This document shows positions 9,429 through 17,062 of a stretch of DNA of 64,000 nt, one piece after another. Origin of the DNA: Sphingobium sp. 15-1 (GTDB lineage: Bacteria > Pseudomonadota > Alphaproteobacteria > Sphingomonadales > Sphingomonadaceae). Location of the stretch: contig NZ_JABXJG010000002.1 in the NCBI RefSeq assembly GCF_013375535.1, positions 434,001 to 498,000 of the forward strand, written 5' to 3'. The translations under genes and the position numbers were made by a program. Position 1 is the stretch's first letter. Every line of letters begins with the position of its first letter. The notes under the pieces are model-generated. The model was not told where the DNA came from. It was given only the letters and a program-made list of their open reading frames with translations, and did not search any database.

Positions 9429-9457
9429 ATCATAGCGCTTTGCCGATGAAGTATCAA
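9429..9457 (-). promoter_or_regulatory. Sigma-70-type promoter of hmgA
   Basis: On the minus strand TTGATA (9457-9452) and TATGAT (9434-9429) are separated by exactly 17 bases. Operator O2 covers the -35 element and operator O1 begins just after the -10, so a bound repressor would block polymerase at both ends. Confidence 0.7.
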
Positions 9458-9465
9458 ATGTTACC
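9450..9465. promoter_or_regulatory. Operator O2 for the MarR regulator (hmgA -35 and MarR start region)
   Basis: AGTATCAAATGTTACC, matching O1 at 14 of 16 positions. It overlaps the hmgA -35 box and ends 8 bases before the ATG of the MarR gene, so it can serve both directions. Confidence 0.68.
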
Positions 9466-9473
9466 AGTTGGGG

Positions 9474-9923
9474 ATGACCGCCAAGACGCTGCACCTCGAT
9501 CAGTTCATTCCCTATCGCCTGTCCTTCACGGCGGCGTTGCTGAGCGACACCATCGCGCAGAGTTATGAGAGGCTTTTCGGGATCAGCATTACGGAATGGC
9601 GGGTCATTGCGTGGGTGGCGGAACGGGGGAGCATCACGCAGCAGCAGATCTGTGCGCAGAGCCGCATGGACAAGGTGACGGTCAGCCGGGCTGCCATTGC
9701 GCTGACCGGGCGAGGGATAGTTCAACGCTTGCCCAATGCGGAGGACCGGCGGTCGCATCTGCTGGCGCTGACGGAGGAAGGATGGCGGTTGCATGGGGCT
9801 ATCGCGCCCAAGGCGTTGGAGCTGGAACGCGGGGTCTTTTCGCATTTCAGTGCGGAGGAGGTGGAAGCCTTTGTGGCTATGTTGCGGCGGATCGATGCGA
9901 TTGTGTTGGGGGATGGGGGATAG
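9474..9923 (+). CDS. MarR-family regulator of the homogentisate operon
   Basis: 149-residue winged-helix protein. The MarR core is visible as ITEWRVIAWVAERGSITQQQ followed by the recognition region MDKVTVSRAAIALTGRGIVQR and the wing NAEDRRSHLLALTEEG. It is divergent from hmgA with two shared palindromes between them, so it most likely represses the hmg operon and itself until homogentisate or a related aromatic binds. The well-known HmgR of Pseudomonas is IclR-type, so this is a different solution. A TTG two codons upstream is possible, but ATG at 9474 is preferred. No strong ribosome site is seen. Confidence 0.88.
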   Translation: MTAKTLHLDQFIPYRLSFTAALLSDTIAQSYERLFGISITEWRVIAWVAERGSITQQQICAQSRMDKVTVSRAAIALTGRGIVQRLPNAEDRRSHLLALTEEGWRLHGAIAPKALELERGVFSHFSAEEVEAFVAMLRRIDAIVLGDGG

Positions 9924-9976
9924 TTTTTCCCCGGCTGCTCTAATGGATTAGTCGATCCTGCTTAGTCGAAGCGCCA

Positions 9977-10068
9977 CGTATTCCTGCGAAGGCACTCGAA
10001 CGAGACGAGTGGCTCGTGAGAGCCCAGATCAGGCGGCGGGACTGGGCTCCTGCCTTCGCAGGAGCACG
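9977..10068. repeat. Palindromic repeat pair, sphingomonad REP-like copy 1
   Basis: Two facing units lie in the gap after the MarR gene. The right unit (10042-10068) is intact, with arms GCTCCTGC and GCAGGAGC around a CTTC loop. The left unit (9977-9994 plus about 10018-10027) is the reverse complement but is split by roughly 24 extra bases and has two changes. The same unit recurs at 13712-13800 and 40654-40740. The rest of 9924-10109 holds no gene. Confidence 0.8.
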
Positions 10069-10109
10069 GTTAGGCTTAGACGGGGTGGAGTGAACCGGCT
10101 TAGCGCTTC

Positions 10110-11006
10110 TCAGACCATCCCCATTCGGCCTGAAATGTCCCGCGCTACGGTCAGCACCGCTTGCGCCAGCGGGCCTAGCGGGGCGCGGTCGGAGACGATC
10201 ACGCCGATGCGGCTCCCCTCCTCCGCGTCGGGCAGCGCGAAGGTGCGCACCCAGTCCAGGCCGTCGAGCAGCATCGCATGGCTGTCGGGCACGATCGAGC
10301 AGAGCCGCCCCTGCCGCACCAGCGCGAACAGGGCGACATAGCTGTCCGCCGTCACCACCGGGCGCAGCGCGAGGCCCCGCTCTCCCAGCCGGGCGTCCAA
10401 TATGCGCCGGTTCTGCATTCCTTGGTGCAGCAGGCACAGCGGCAAGGCGGCCACATCCTCCCAGTCCGGCGGGCGCTTTTCATCCAGCACGCCCCGCGCC
10501 GCCACCAGCATGTAGCGCTCGACATAAAGGGGCGCGGCCAGCATGTGAGAGGGCGGCTCGAAATCCAGATAGGTGAGGCCCGCGTCCAGTTCGAAGGCGG
10601 CGAGTTCGCGCTCGATCTGGCGCGAGGTCAGCGCCCGGACCGAGATGTTGAGACCCGGATGCCGCTCCAGCAGCGCCTCCACTAGTGGGCCGACCGCCGG
10701 CATCGCGGCCGGGATCGCGCCCAGGCGCAATTCGCCCTGCAAGGGGCCCTTGGCGACCGCCGCCGCCTGCATCAAATTGTCCGCCGCCGCGACAAGCTGC
10801 TGCGCCCAGGGGAGGATCGCCCGCCCCTCCTCCGTCAGCCCGGCATAGCGGCGGTTGCGCTGGATCAGGCGCTTGCCGAGTTGCGCCTCCAGCGCGGAAA
10901 TGCCGGCGGAAAGCGTGGGTTGCGAGACATGGCAGGCGGCGGCGGCGCGGGCGAAATGCCCTTCCCTCTCCAGGGCCAGGAAATATTGAAGGAGGCGGGT
11001 CTGCAT
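10110..11006 (-). CDS. LysR-family regulator, possible FdsR of the formate dehydrogenase operon
   Basis: 298-residue LysR regulator. The N-terminal helix-turn-helix (residues 1-60) contains HFARAAAACHVSQPTLSAGI, and the effector domain begins GELRLGAIPAAMP. The ATG at 11006 follows GGAGG-like sequence; a 36-codon longer frame has no support. This LysR subtype resembles regulators I have seen beside formate dehydrogenase genes, and the fdsG palindrome has LysR geometry, so FdsR is a reasonable guess although the gene is 4.4 kb from the start of fdsG. Alternatively it controls the adjacent efflux genes. An inverted repeat (11010-11018 / 11035-11043, 8 of 9 matching) just upstream may be its own operator. 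Confidence 0.82.
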   Translation of the reverse strand: MQTRLLQYFLALEREGHFARAAAACHVSQPTLSAGISALEAQLGKRLIQRNRRYAGLTEEGRAILPWAQQLVAAADNLMQAAAVAKGPLQGELRLGAIPAAMPAVGPLVEALLERHPGLNISVRALTSRQIERELAAFELDAGLTYLDFEPPSHMLAAPLYVERYMLVAARGVLDEKRPPDWEDVAALPLCLLHQGMQNRRILDARLGERGLALRPVVTADSYVALFALVRQGRLCSIVPDSHAMLLDGLDWVRTFALPDAEEGSRIGVIVSDRAPLGPLAQAVLTVARDISGRMGMV

Positions 11007-11090
11007 GCGCTTTGCTCTCTTTTTTCCGGCTGATAGGGCAAAGTGGCGCTCCGTAGAAGCCGGGTCTGGACGATCGGCGCAAGTCTCACT

Positions 11091-11106
11091 ATATACCGCT
11101 CGGTAT
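11091..11106. promoter_or_regulatory. TetR operator overlapping the TetR start codon
   Basis: ATATACCGCTCGGTAT contains the palindrome ATACCG-CT-CGGTAT and overlaps the ATG of the TetR gene. The same 16-mer with four changes lies over the -10 box of the efflux promoter at 11798-11813. This links the regulator to the operon. Confidence 0.72.
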
Positions 11107-11713
11107 GGAAACACAGACTCAGACAGCGAGGGGACGCCCGAGGGAGTTCGATCCCGAAGAAGCGCTCAGTGCAGCGCTGACCGTCTTCTGGCGGCGCGGC
11201 TATGAAGGCGCGTCCATGGCGGAGCTGACCGAGGCGATGGGCATCACCAAGCCCAGCCTCTACGCCTGTTTCGGCAACAAGGAATCGCTGTTCCGCAAGG
11301 CGCTCGACCTCTATGAGCGCGACAAGCTGTGCTACATGAAGTCCGCGCTGGACGCGCCGACGGCGAAGGGCGTGGCCGAACGGCTGCTCCGCGGGTCGCT
11401 GGCGATCCAGACCGGGACGACCGATCCGCATGGCTGCCTGGGCGTCATCAGCGCGGTCGCCTGCACCACCCATGCGGATTCCATCCGCGACGATGTCATC
11501 GCCCGCCGCGCCTCCTCCGACGCGGCGTTGGTGGCCCGGCTGGAACGGGCGCGGGAGCAAGGCGACTTTCCCGACACGATCGAGCCGAAGGCGCTGGCCA
11601 CCTATCTGACCGCCGTGATGCAGGGCATGGCCGTGCATGCGAGCGCGGGGATGTCGCGGGAACTGCTGGAGCAACTGGTGGAGACCACTTTGGCGGTCTG
11701 GCCGGGGAAGTAA
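11105..11713 (+). CDS. TetR-family regulator of the RND efflux operon
   Basis: 202-residue TetR repressor. The N-terminal DNA-binding domain (about residues 10-60) reads RGRPREFDPEEALSAALTVF, then GYEGASMAELTEAMGITKPS and LYACFGNKESLFRKAL. The C-terminal half binds an unknown ligand. The gene is co-directional with the adaptor-pump-channel operon. Matching operators at its own start and at the efflux promoter indicate autoregulation and repression of the pump. No Shine-Dalgarno is visible and the operator covers the start codon, so a leaderless transcript is possible. Confidence 0.9.
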   Translation: METQTQTARGRPREFDPEEALSAALTVFWRRGYEGASMAELTEAMGITKPSLYACFGNKESLFRKALDLYERDKLCYMKSALDAPTAKGVAERLLRGSLAIQTGTTDPHGCLGVISAVACTTHADSIRDDVIARRASSDAALVARLERAREQGDFPDTIEPKALATYLTAVMQGMAVHASAGMSRELLEQLVETTLAVWPGK

Positions 11714-11773
11714 CGGAAATCGAACGGTTTTCGGATTCAATACCGAAAAATTACCAATCGGTACAAAATAACA

Positions 11774-11802
11774 TTGACGCCACTGCTGCACTGCATTATA
11801 TA
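11774..11802 (+). promoter_or_regulatory. Promoter of the RND efflux operon
   Basis: TTGACG (11774-11779) and TATATA (11797-11802) are separated by 17 bases. The TetR operator copy (11798-11813) covers the -10 element. Confidence 0.72.
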
Positions 11803-11813
11803 CCATCCAGTAT
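11798..11813. promoter_or_regulatory. TetR operator at the efflux promoter
   Basis: ATATACCATCCAGTAT matches the TetR-gene operator at 12 of 16 positions and overlaps the -10 box. The symmetry is weaker than in the 11091 copy, but the outer ATATACC and GTAT are kept. Confidence 0.65.
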
Positions 11814-11843
11814 TGAATAGACCTGCTATCCAAAAGGGGTCAT

Positions 11844-11879
11844 ATGATGCGGACCATTCTCAAAGCTTGTCGTCGCTGA
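11844..11879 (+). CDS. Candidate 11-codon leader peptide of the efflux operon
   Basis: Mini-ORF MMRTILKACRR with an upstream AAAAGGGG ribosome site 3-10 bases before the ATG pair. Its last codons form one arm of a perfect hairpin (GTCGTC-gct-GACGAC, 11869-11883) that includes the stop codon. A second strong hairpin follows at 11888-11913. This looks like translation-dependent control of the downstream genes. It is a prediction; short ORFs also arise by chance. Confidence 0.4.
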   Translation: MMRTILKACRR

Positions 11880-11887
11880 CGACCTGA

Positions 11888-11913
11888 CGCGGCCAGCCCA
11901 ATAGGGGGCCGCG
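11888..11913 (+). promoter_or_regulatory. Leader hairpin before the efflux operon
   Basis: Perfect 7-base arms CGCGGCC and GGCCGCG enclose 12 bases that can add CCC/GGG pairs. GACCTGA is repeated directly on both sides (11881-11887 and 11913-11919). A run of seven T lies at 11969-11975. Together with the mini-ORF this fills most of the 346-base gap 11714-12059. No larger gene is seen there. Confidence 0.5.
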
Positions 11914-12059
11914 ACCTGATCAACATCATTCGCTTGGCGCACGGCCTGCCGGTCGCGCGGTGGAGAGGTTTTTTTCTACGTTCGGCCGGGATGGCTCGCA
12001 GCGGACGACGACGCGTCGGCCCGATCCCCCGGTTTCGCGTCATTCACAGGGGAATTGCC

Positions 12060-12437
12060 ATGGCATTTCTGCAACTTGCCACGCTGGCCGAAGATGGCGG
12101 AGCGATTGGCGCCAAAAGGGCGGCGAACGCCGGTTTCGCGCCCGTCGAATGGCAGATCATCCAGCTTGCGCGGCGGGACGGACTGGCGTCGCTGCGCGCG
12201 CCGGATCGTTGGGACCGGGTGAAAAGCTGGATTTTTGGGGAGCGGGCAAATCCGCGCCTCGCCAACACGCGGCTAGAGAGCTTGCGCCGTCTGGCGGTCG
12301 ACGCCTGGCATCGCGGCTATGCGGTCCGCCCTTCTTTCCTGAAGGCCTTTTTGAAGGCCGGATTCAACGAGGGCCAGCTCGAAACGCTGCTGGCCAGCAT
12401 CAGCGCGCAACGGCGCTTTCAAGGTTCCCGGAGCTGA
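12060..12437 (+). CDS. Hypothetical basic protein, first gene of the efflux operon
   Basis: 125-residue protein I do not recognise. It is rich in Arg, Lys and Ala, has no signal peptide or membrane segment and looks alpha-helical (WQIIQLARRDGLASL, RLANTRLESLRRLAVDAWHR, SFLKAFLKAGF). The ATG at 12060 follows CACAGGGGAATTGCC, a good ribosome site; a longer upstream frame through the leader was rejected. It is 5 bases from the adaptor gene, so it is almost surely co-transcribed with it. The pattern of short amphipathic helices suggests a small soluble or nucleic-acid-binding protein, but there is no recognisable motif. Confidence 0.75.
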   Translation: MAFLQLATLAEDGGAIGAKRAANAGFAPVEWQIIQLARRDGLASLRAPDRWDRVKSWIFGERANPRLANTRLESLRRLAVDAWHRGYAVRPSFLKAFLKAGFNEGQLETLLASISAQRRFQGSRS

Positions 12438-12442
12438 CACCC

Positions 12443-13693
12443 ATGAACATGCACACCCCCATCGACGTCGACACAAGGTCGGCCACCCCCCTCGCCCCTT
12501 GGCGAAAGCGCCATGTTTCGCTGGGCGTGATCGCGCTCGCCATCGTCGGCGGCGTGACATGGAAATTAATCGACAGGCCGGAAGCGCAGGCCGCCGCCAC
12601 CCCGCTGGTCACCGTGGGCGTCTCCGCCCCGCTGACCCGCGCGGTGACGCAGTGGGACGATTATGTCGGCCGCTTCGCTCCTAGTCAGACGGTCGAGATT
12701 CGGCCGCGTGTTTCGGGGTCGGTGACGGCCATTCATTTCAAGGACGGTGATTATGTGAAGGCGGGGCAACTGCTTTTCACCATCGATCAGCGGCCTTTCT
12801 TAGCGGCTCTGGCGGAGGCGAAGGCCAGCACGGCCAGCGCCCGCAGCGCCTTGCTGCTGGCGCAGAACGACTATAGCCGCGTCCAGCGTCTGACCGGGGA
12901 TGAGGCGGTTTCCGCGAGTGAGGTGGACTCGCTCCGGTCGCGGTTGCAGGCGGCGCAGGCCGCGCTGGCGGGGGCGCAGGCGCGGGAGCGCCAGCGGGCG
13001 CTCGACATGGAGTTCACGCAGGTCCGCGCGCCGATTTCGGGGCGCGTTTCGGACCGGCGGGTCGATGTCGGCAATCTCGTCTCCGCGGGCGAAGGGGCCG
13101 GCGCGACATTGCTGACTACGGTCAACAAGCTCGATCCCATCTATTTCAACTTCGATGCGTCCGAGGCGCTGTATCTGAAGTCGCAACGCGACAAGGGCGC
13201 TGGCGGCGCGGTCGAGGTGCGGTTGCAGGATGAAGCGGATTATCTGCACAAGGGCCGTCTGGACTTCACCGATAACGGGCTAGACCCGCGTTCGGGCACG
13301 ATCCGGGTGCGCGCTGTGTTCGACAATCCGGAGATGTTCCTGACGCCGGGGCTGTTCGGCAATATGCGGCTGGCCAATGGCGGCAAGGTCAATGCCTTGC
13401 TGGTTCCGGATGAGGCCATCCAGTCCGATCAGGCGCGCAAGACGGTGCTGGTGGTCGGGCGGGACGACAGCGTCGCGGCGAAGCCGGTGGAGCTGGGTCC
13501 GGTGGTGGACGGGCTGCGCATCATCCGCGCGGGGTTGGCGCCTGGTGATCGGGTGATCGTGTCGAACATTCAGGCGGTTATGCCTGGTGCTAAGGTCGCG
13601 ACGAAGCCGACGGCGATCAAGGCGAGTCCGGCGCCGGTTGCGGCGGTGGATAGCGCCGCTCCCATTGCTGCGCAGGCTACCTTCGCTCGCTGA
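12443..13693 (+). CDS. RND efflux periplasmic adaptor (membrane fusion protein)
   Basis: 416-residue HlyD/AcrA-type adaptor that links an inner-membrane RND pump to an outer-membrane channel. An N-terminal membrane anchor (VSLGVIALAIVGGVTWKL) is followed by the biotinyl-lipoyl half-motif VEIRPRVSGSVTAIHFKDGD, a coiled-coil hairpin of about 70 residues (LAEAKASTASARSALLLAQN through ARERQRALD), the second lipoyl half FTQVRAPISGRVSDRRVDVG, and a beta-barrel domain. There is no lipobox cysteine at the N-terminus, unlike AcrA. The start ATG at 12443 is 5 bases after the stop of the small upstream gene. Confidence 0.94.
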   Translation: MNMHTPIDVDTRSATPLAPWRKRHVSLGVIALAIVGGVTWKLIDRPEAQAAATPLVTVGVSAPLTRAVTQWDDYVGRFAPSQTVEIRPRVSGSVTAIHFKDGDYVKAGQLLFTIDQRPFLAALAEAKASTASARSALLLAQNDYSRVQRLTGDEAVSASEVDSLRSRLQAAQAALAGAQARERQRALDMEFTQVRAPISGRVSDRRVDVGNLVSAGEGAGATLLTTVNKLDPIYFNFDASEALYLKSQRDKGAGGAVEVRLQDEADYLHKGRLDFTDNGLDPRSGTIRVRAVFDNPEMFLTPGLFGNMRLANGGKVNALLVPDEAIQSDQARKTVLVVGRDDSVAAKPVELGPVVDGLRIIRAGLAPGDRVIVSNIQAVMPGAKVATKPTAIKASPAPVAAVDSAAPIAAQATFAR

Positions 13694-13711
13694 CCAAACC
13701 CCATAGGACGG

Positions 13712-13800
13712 CGTGCTCCTGCGACCCGAAGGGCGACGTAAGCCAACGCAGGAGTCCAGTTCTGCCGTCTGATCTGGGCTCCTGCCTTCGCAGGAGCACG
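13712..13800. repeat. Palindromic repeat pair, REP-like copy 2, inside the efflux operon
   Basis: Two facing units lie in the 175-base gap between adaptor and pump genes. The left unit (13712-13758) is interrupted by about 20 unrelated bases. The right unit (13774-13800) is intact and identical to the copies at 10042 and 40714. Both can fold into GCTCCTGC/GCAGGAGC hairpins in the mRNA. The gap otherwise holds no gene. Confidence 0.82.
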
Positions 13801-13868
13801 GAGCGATTTAGGCGATCCGTCCCCCCGGGATCGCGAACCCCTTTTCACGCCATCGAGGAATTCGTCCG

Positions 13869-16800
13869 ATGCGCCTCTCCCGTTTCTTCATTGACCGGCC
13901 GATCTTTGCCGCCGTGATCGCGGTGATCATCACCGTGGTCGGCGCGATCGCCTTTGTCGGTCTGCCCGTCTCGCAATATCCGGACATCGTGCCGCCCACG
14001 GTCACGGTCTCCGCCCAATATCCCGGCGCCTCCGCCGAAACCGTCGCGTCCACCGTCGCCGCGCCGATCGAGCAGGAGATCAACGGCGTCGACGACATGC
14101 TCTACCAGAGCAGCCAGTCGACCAGCGACGGCAAGGTCACGATCACCGTCACCTTCAAGGTCGGCACCGATCTGGACGCCGCGCAGGTGCTGGTCCAAAA
14201 CCGCGTCGCCGTGGCGATTCCGCGCCTGCCCGAAGAGGTGCAGCGGCTGGGCGTCGTCACGCGCAAGACGACCCCGGAATTTCTGATGGTCGTCAACCTC
14301 CAGTCGCCGGACGGCACGTTCGACCGCGATTATCTGTCCAACTATGCGCTGACGCAGATTCGCGACCGGCTGGCGCGGCTGGACGGCGTGGGCGATGTGC
14401 AATTGTTCGGTTCGCGCGACTATGCGATGCGCATCTGGATCGACCCCGACCGCGCCGCCGCACTCAACCTGACGGCGGGCGAGATCGTGCAGGCCCTGCG
14501 CGCCCAGAATGTGCAGGTGTCCGCCGGTTCCATCGGCCAGCCCCCTTATGATCGCGGTGAAGCCTTCCAGCTCGGCGTCGAGATGCAGGGCCGCCTGACC
14601 GAGCCGCAGCAGTTCGCGGACATCGTGATCCGCACCGATGCGGATGGCCGTCAGGTCCGGGTGGGCGATGTCGCCCGCGTCGAGCTGGGCGCGCAGGATT
14701 ATGGCATCAACACCTATTTGTCGAACAAGCCCACCGTCGTCATCGCGACGATGCAGCGCCCCGGCTCCAACGCGCTCGACGCGGCGGAGAAGGTGAAGGC
14801 GGAGATGGAGCAACTGTCCAAGCGCTTCCCCAAGGGGCTGGAATATAGCGTCATCTACAATCCGACCGAATTCATCAGCCAGTCGATCGATGCCGTCTAT
14901 CACACGCTGTTCGAAGCGGTGATCCTCGTCGTCCTCGTCATTCTGGTCTTCCTCCAGAACTGGCGGGCGGCGGTCATCCCGATCATCGCCATCCCGGTCT
15001 CCCTGATCGGCACGGCGGCGATCCTTGCGGGGCTGGGCTATTCGCTCAACAATCTGTCGCTGTTCGGCCTGGTGCTCGCCATCGGCATCGTCGTCGACGA
15101 CGCCATCGTCGTGGTCGAGAATGTCGAGCGCAATATCGAGCATGGCATGTCGCCGCTGGAAGCCGCCCGCGTTTCCATGGATGAGGTTTCGACCGCGCTG
15201 ATCGCCATCGTCCTCGTCCTGTGCGCGGTGTTCGTGCCGACTTTGTTCATCACCGGCATTTCGGGCGCTTTCTACCAGCAGTTCGCCGTCACCATCTCGA
15301 CCGCGACGATCATTTCGCTGATCCTCTCGCTCACTCTGTCTCCGGCTGCGGCGGCGCTGTTGCTGAAGTCCAAACATGGCGGGCATGGTCTCGACAATGC
15401 GCCCCGCTGGCGCCAGTTGGCTGGGCAGGCGGCCGACCGCTTCAATCGCGGCTTCGACCGGCTGAGCGCTGGCTATGCCCGCCTCACCCGCTTCCTCGTC
15501 GCCCGGCCGAAGAAGATGCTGCTAACCTATTCGGGCCTGATCGCCGCCACCATCGCCCTGTTCTGGGTGACGCCGGGCGGCTTCATCCCCGCGCAGGACC
15601 AGGGCTATTTCCTGGCCGTAGTGCAGTTGCCCTCCGGCGCTTCGCTGGAACGCACCGACAAGGTGACGCGGGAGGTCGCGGCGAGAATCCTGCCGATCAA
15701 GGGGCTGCGCGGCGCGGTGATGTTCGCTGGTTTCCATGGCCCCTCCCAGACGCAGGCGCCCAACAGCGCCGCCATATACTTCCCGTTCAAGACCTTCGCT
15801 GAGCGGAAGGAAGAAGGCGTCACCTATGCCGGGATCATGGAGCAGGCGAACAAGGCCGTCGCCGGTTATGACAAGGCCCGCATCCTGCTCGTGCCGCCGC
15901 CGCTCATTCAGGGGATCGGATCGGCGGGCGGATACCGCCTGATGGTGCAGGATCGTGAGGATCATGGCTATGCCGGGCTGAACAAGGTCGCGCAGGACTT
16001 CATCGCCAAGGCGAACCAGACGCCGGGTATCAACATGATCTACACCCTGTTCGATGTCGGCACGCCCCGCATTTACGCCGACGTGGACCGGCGCAAGGCC
16101 GATCTGCTCGGCGTACCGCCGGAACGCGTGTTCGAAGCGATGCAGGTCTATCTGGGTTCGGCCTTCGTCAACGATTTCAACCTGCTGGGGCGCACCTATC
16201 GCGTCACCGCTCAGGCTGACGCGAACCATCGCGGCACGGTGGCGGACATCGCCAACTTGAAGACCCGGTCGAACAGCGGGCAGATGGTGCCCATCGGTTC
16301 CGTCTCGACCTTCAAGGACAAGACCGGTCCCTATCGCGTGGTGCGCTACAATCTGCTCCCGGCGGTGGAGATCGACGGCGATACCGCGCCGGGCTACAGT
16401 TCGGGCCAGTCGCTGACGACGATGGAGAAACTGGCCGATTCCACCCTTCCCGCCGGTTATGGCAAGGAATGGACGGGCGTCGCCTATCAGCAGGTGATCG
16501 CCGGCAACACGGCGGGCGTCGTCTTCGCCATGGCGGTGTTCTTCGTCTTCCTGGTGCTGGCGGCGCAATATGAAAGCCTGACGCTGCCGCTGTCGATCAT
16601 CCTGATCGTGCCGATGTGCCTGTTCGCGGCCATGCTGGGCGTGAATTTGCGGGGCATGGACAATAATATCCTGACGCAGATCGGGCTGGTCGTGCTGATC
16701 GCTTTGGCGGCGAAGAACGCCATCCTGGTGGTCGAGTTCGCCAAGCAGGCGGAGGAGGAACAGGGACTCTCGCCGGTGGATGCCGCCGTTCAGGCTGCCC

Positions 16801-17054
16801 AAACCCGGTTGCGTCCGATCCTGATGACCAGCTTCGCCTTCATCCTGGGCGCGGTGCCTCTGGTGATCGCGAGCGGAGCGGGCGCGGAGCTGCGACAGGC
16901 TTTGGGTACGGCCGTCTTCTTCGGGATGACCGGTGTGACCGCCTTCGGCCTGCTTTTCACCCCCACTTTCTATGTCGTGTGCCGCGCATTGGGCGACCGC
17001 TTCTCCCGCAAGGGCAAGGGTCAGGCTCCCGCCGCGCTGCAACCCGCCGAATAA
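13869..17054 (+). CDS. RND multidrug efflux pump, inner-membrane permease (AcrB/MexB type, HAE1)
   Basis: 1061-residue proton-driven drug exporter. It starts MRLSRFFIDRPIFAAVIAVI as HAE1 pumps do and has 12 expected membrane helices with two large periplasmic loops. The proton-relay residues are present: the Asp pair in IGIVVDDAIVVVENVERNIE (TM4) and the Lys in LIALAAKNAILVVEFAKQ (TM10). Length is close to AcrB. It is the third gene of the operon, after the adaptor and a REP pair, and is followed by the outer-membrane factor. The substrate cannot be read from the sequence. Confidence 0.95.
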   Translation: MRLSRFFIDRPIFAAVIAVIITVVGAIAFVGLPVSQYPDIVPPTVTVSAQYPGASAETVASTVAAPIEQEINGVDDMLYQSSQSTSDGKVTITVTFKVGTDLDAAQVLVQNRVAVAIPRLPEEVQRLGVVTRKTTPEFLMVVNLQSPDGTFDRDYLSNYALTQIRDRLARLDGVGDVQLFGSRDYAMRIWIDPDRAAALNLTAGEIVQALRAQNVQVSAGSIGQPPYDRGEAFQLGVEMQGRLTEPQQFADIVIRTDADGRQVRVGDVARVELGAQDYGINTYLSNKPTVVIATMQRPGSNALDAAEKVKAEMEQLSKRFPKGLEYSVIYNPTEFISQSIDAVYHTLFEAVILVVLVILVFLQNWRAAVIPIIAIPVSLIGTAAILAGLGYSLNNLSLFGLVLAIGIVVDDAIVVVENVERNIEHGMSPLEAARVSMDEVSTALIAIVLVLCAVFVPTLFITGISGAFYQQFAVTISTATIISLILSLTLSPAAAALLLKSKHGGHGLDNAPRWRQLAGQAADRFNRGFDRLSAGYARLTRFLVARPKKMLLTYSGLIAATIALFWVTPGGFIPAQDQGYFLAVVQLPSGASLERTDKVTREVAARILPIKGLRGAVMFAGFHGPSQTQAPNSAAIYFPFKTFAERKEEGVTYAGIMEQANKAVAGYDKARILLVPPPLIQGIGSAGGYRLMVQDREDHGYAGLNKVAQDFIAKANQTPGINMIYTLFDVGTPRIYADVDRRKADLLGVPPERVFEAMQVYLGSAFVNDFNLLGRTYRVTAQADANHRGTVADIANLKTRSNSGQMVPIGSVSTFKDKTGPYRVVRYNLLPAVEIDGDTAPGYSSGQSLTTMEKLADSTLPAGYGKEWTGVAYQQVIAGNTAGVVFAMAVFFVFLVLAAQYESLTLPLSIILIVPMCLFAAMLGVNLRGMDNNILTQIGLVVLIALAAKNAILVVEFAKQAEEEQGLSPVDAAVQAAQTRLRPILMTSFAFILGAVPLVIASGAGAELRQALGTAVFFGMTGVTAFGLLFTPTFYVVCRALGDRFSRKGKGQAPAALQPAE

Positions 17055-17062
17055 GGAACGGC

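Noticed and set aside
9924..9960. Short GGGG/CCCC inverted repeat after the MarR gene as terminator
   Set aside because: Only about 5 bases pair and the T-run is inside the loop side, so it is too weak to call.
11006..11833. Longer minus-strand frame extending the LysR region
   Set aside because: It is antisense to the TetR gene and in a different frame from the LysR protein.
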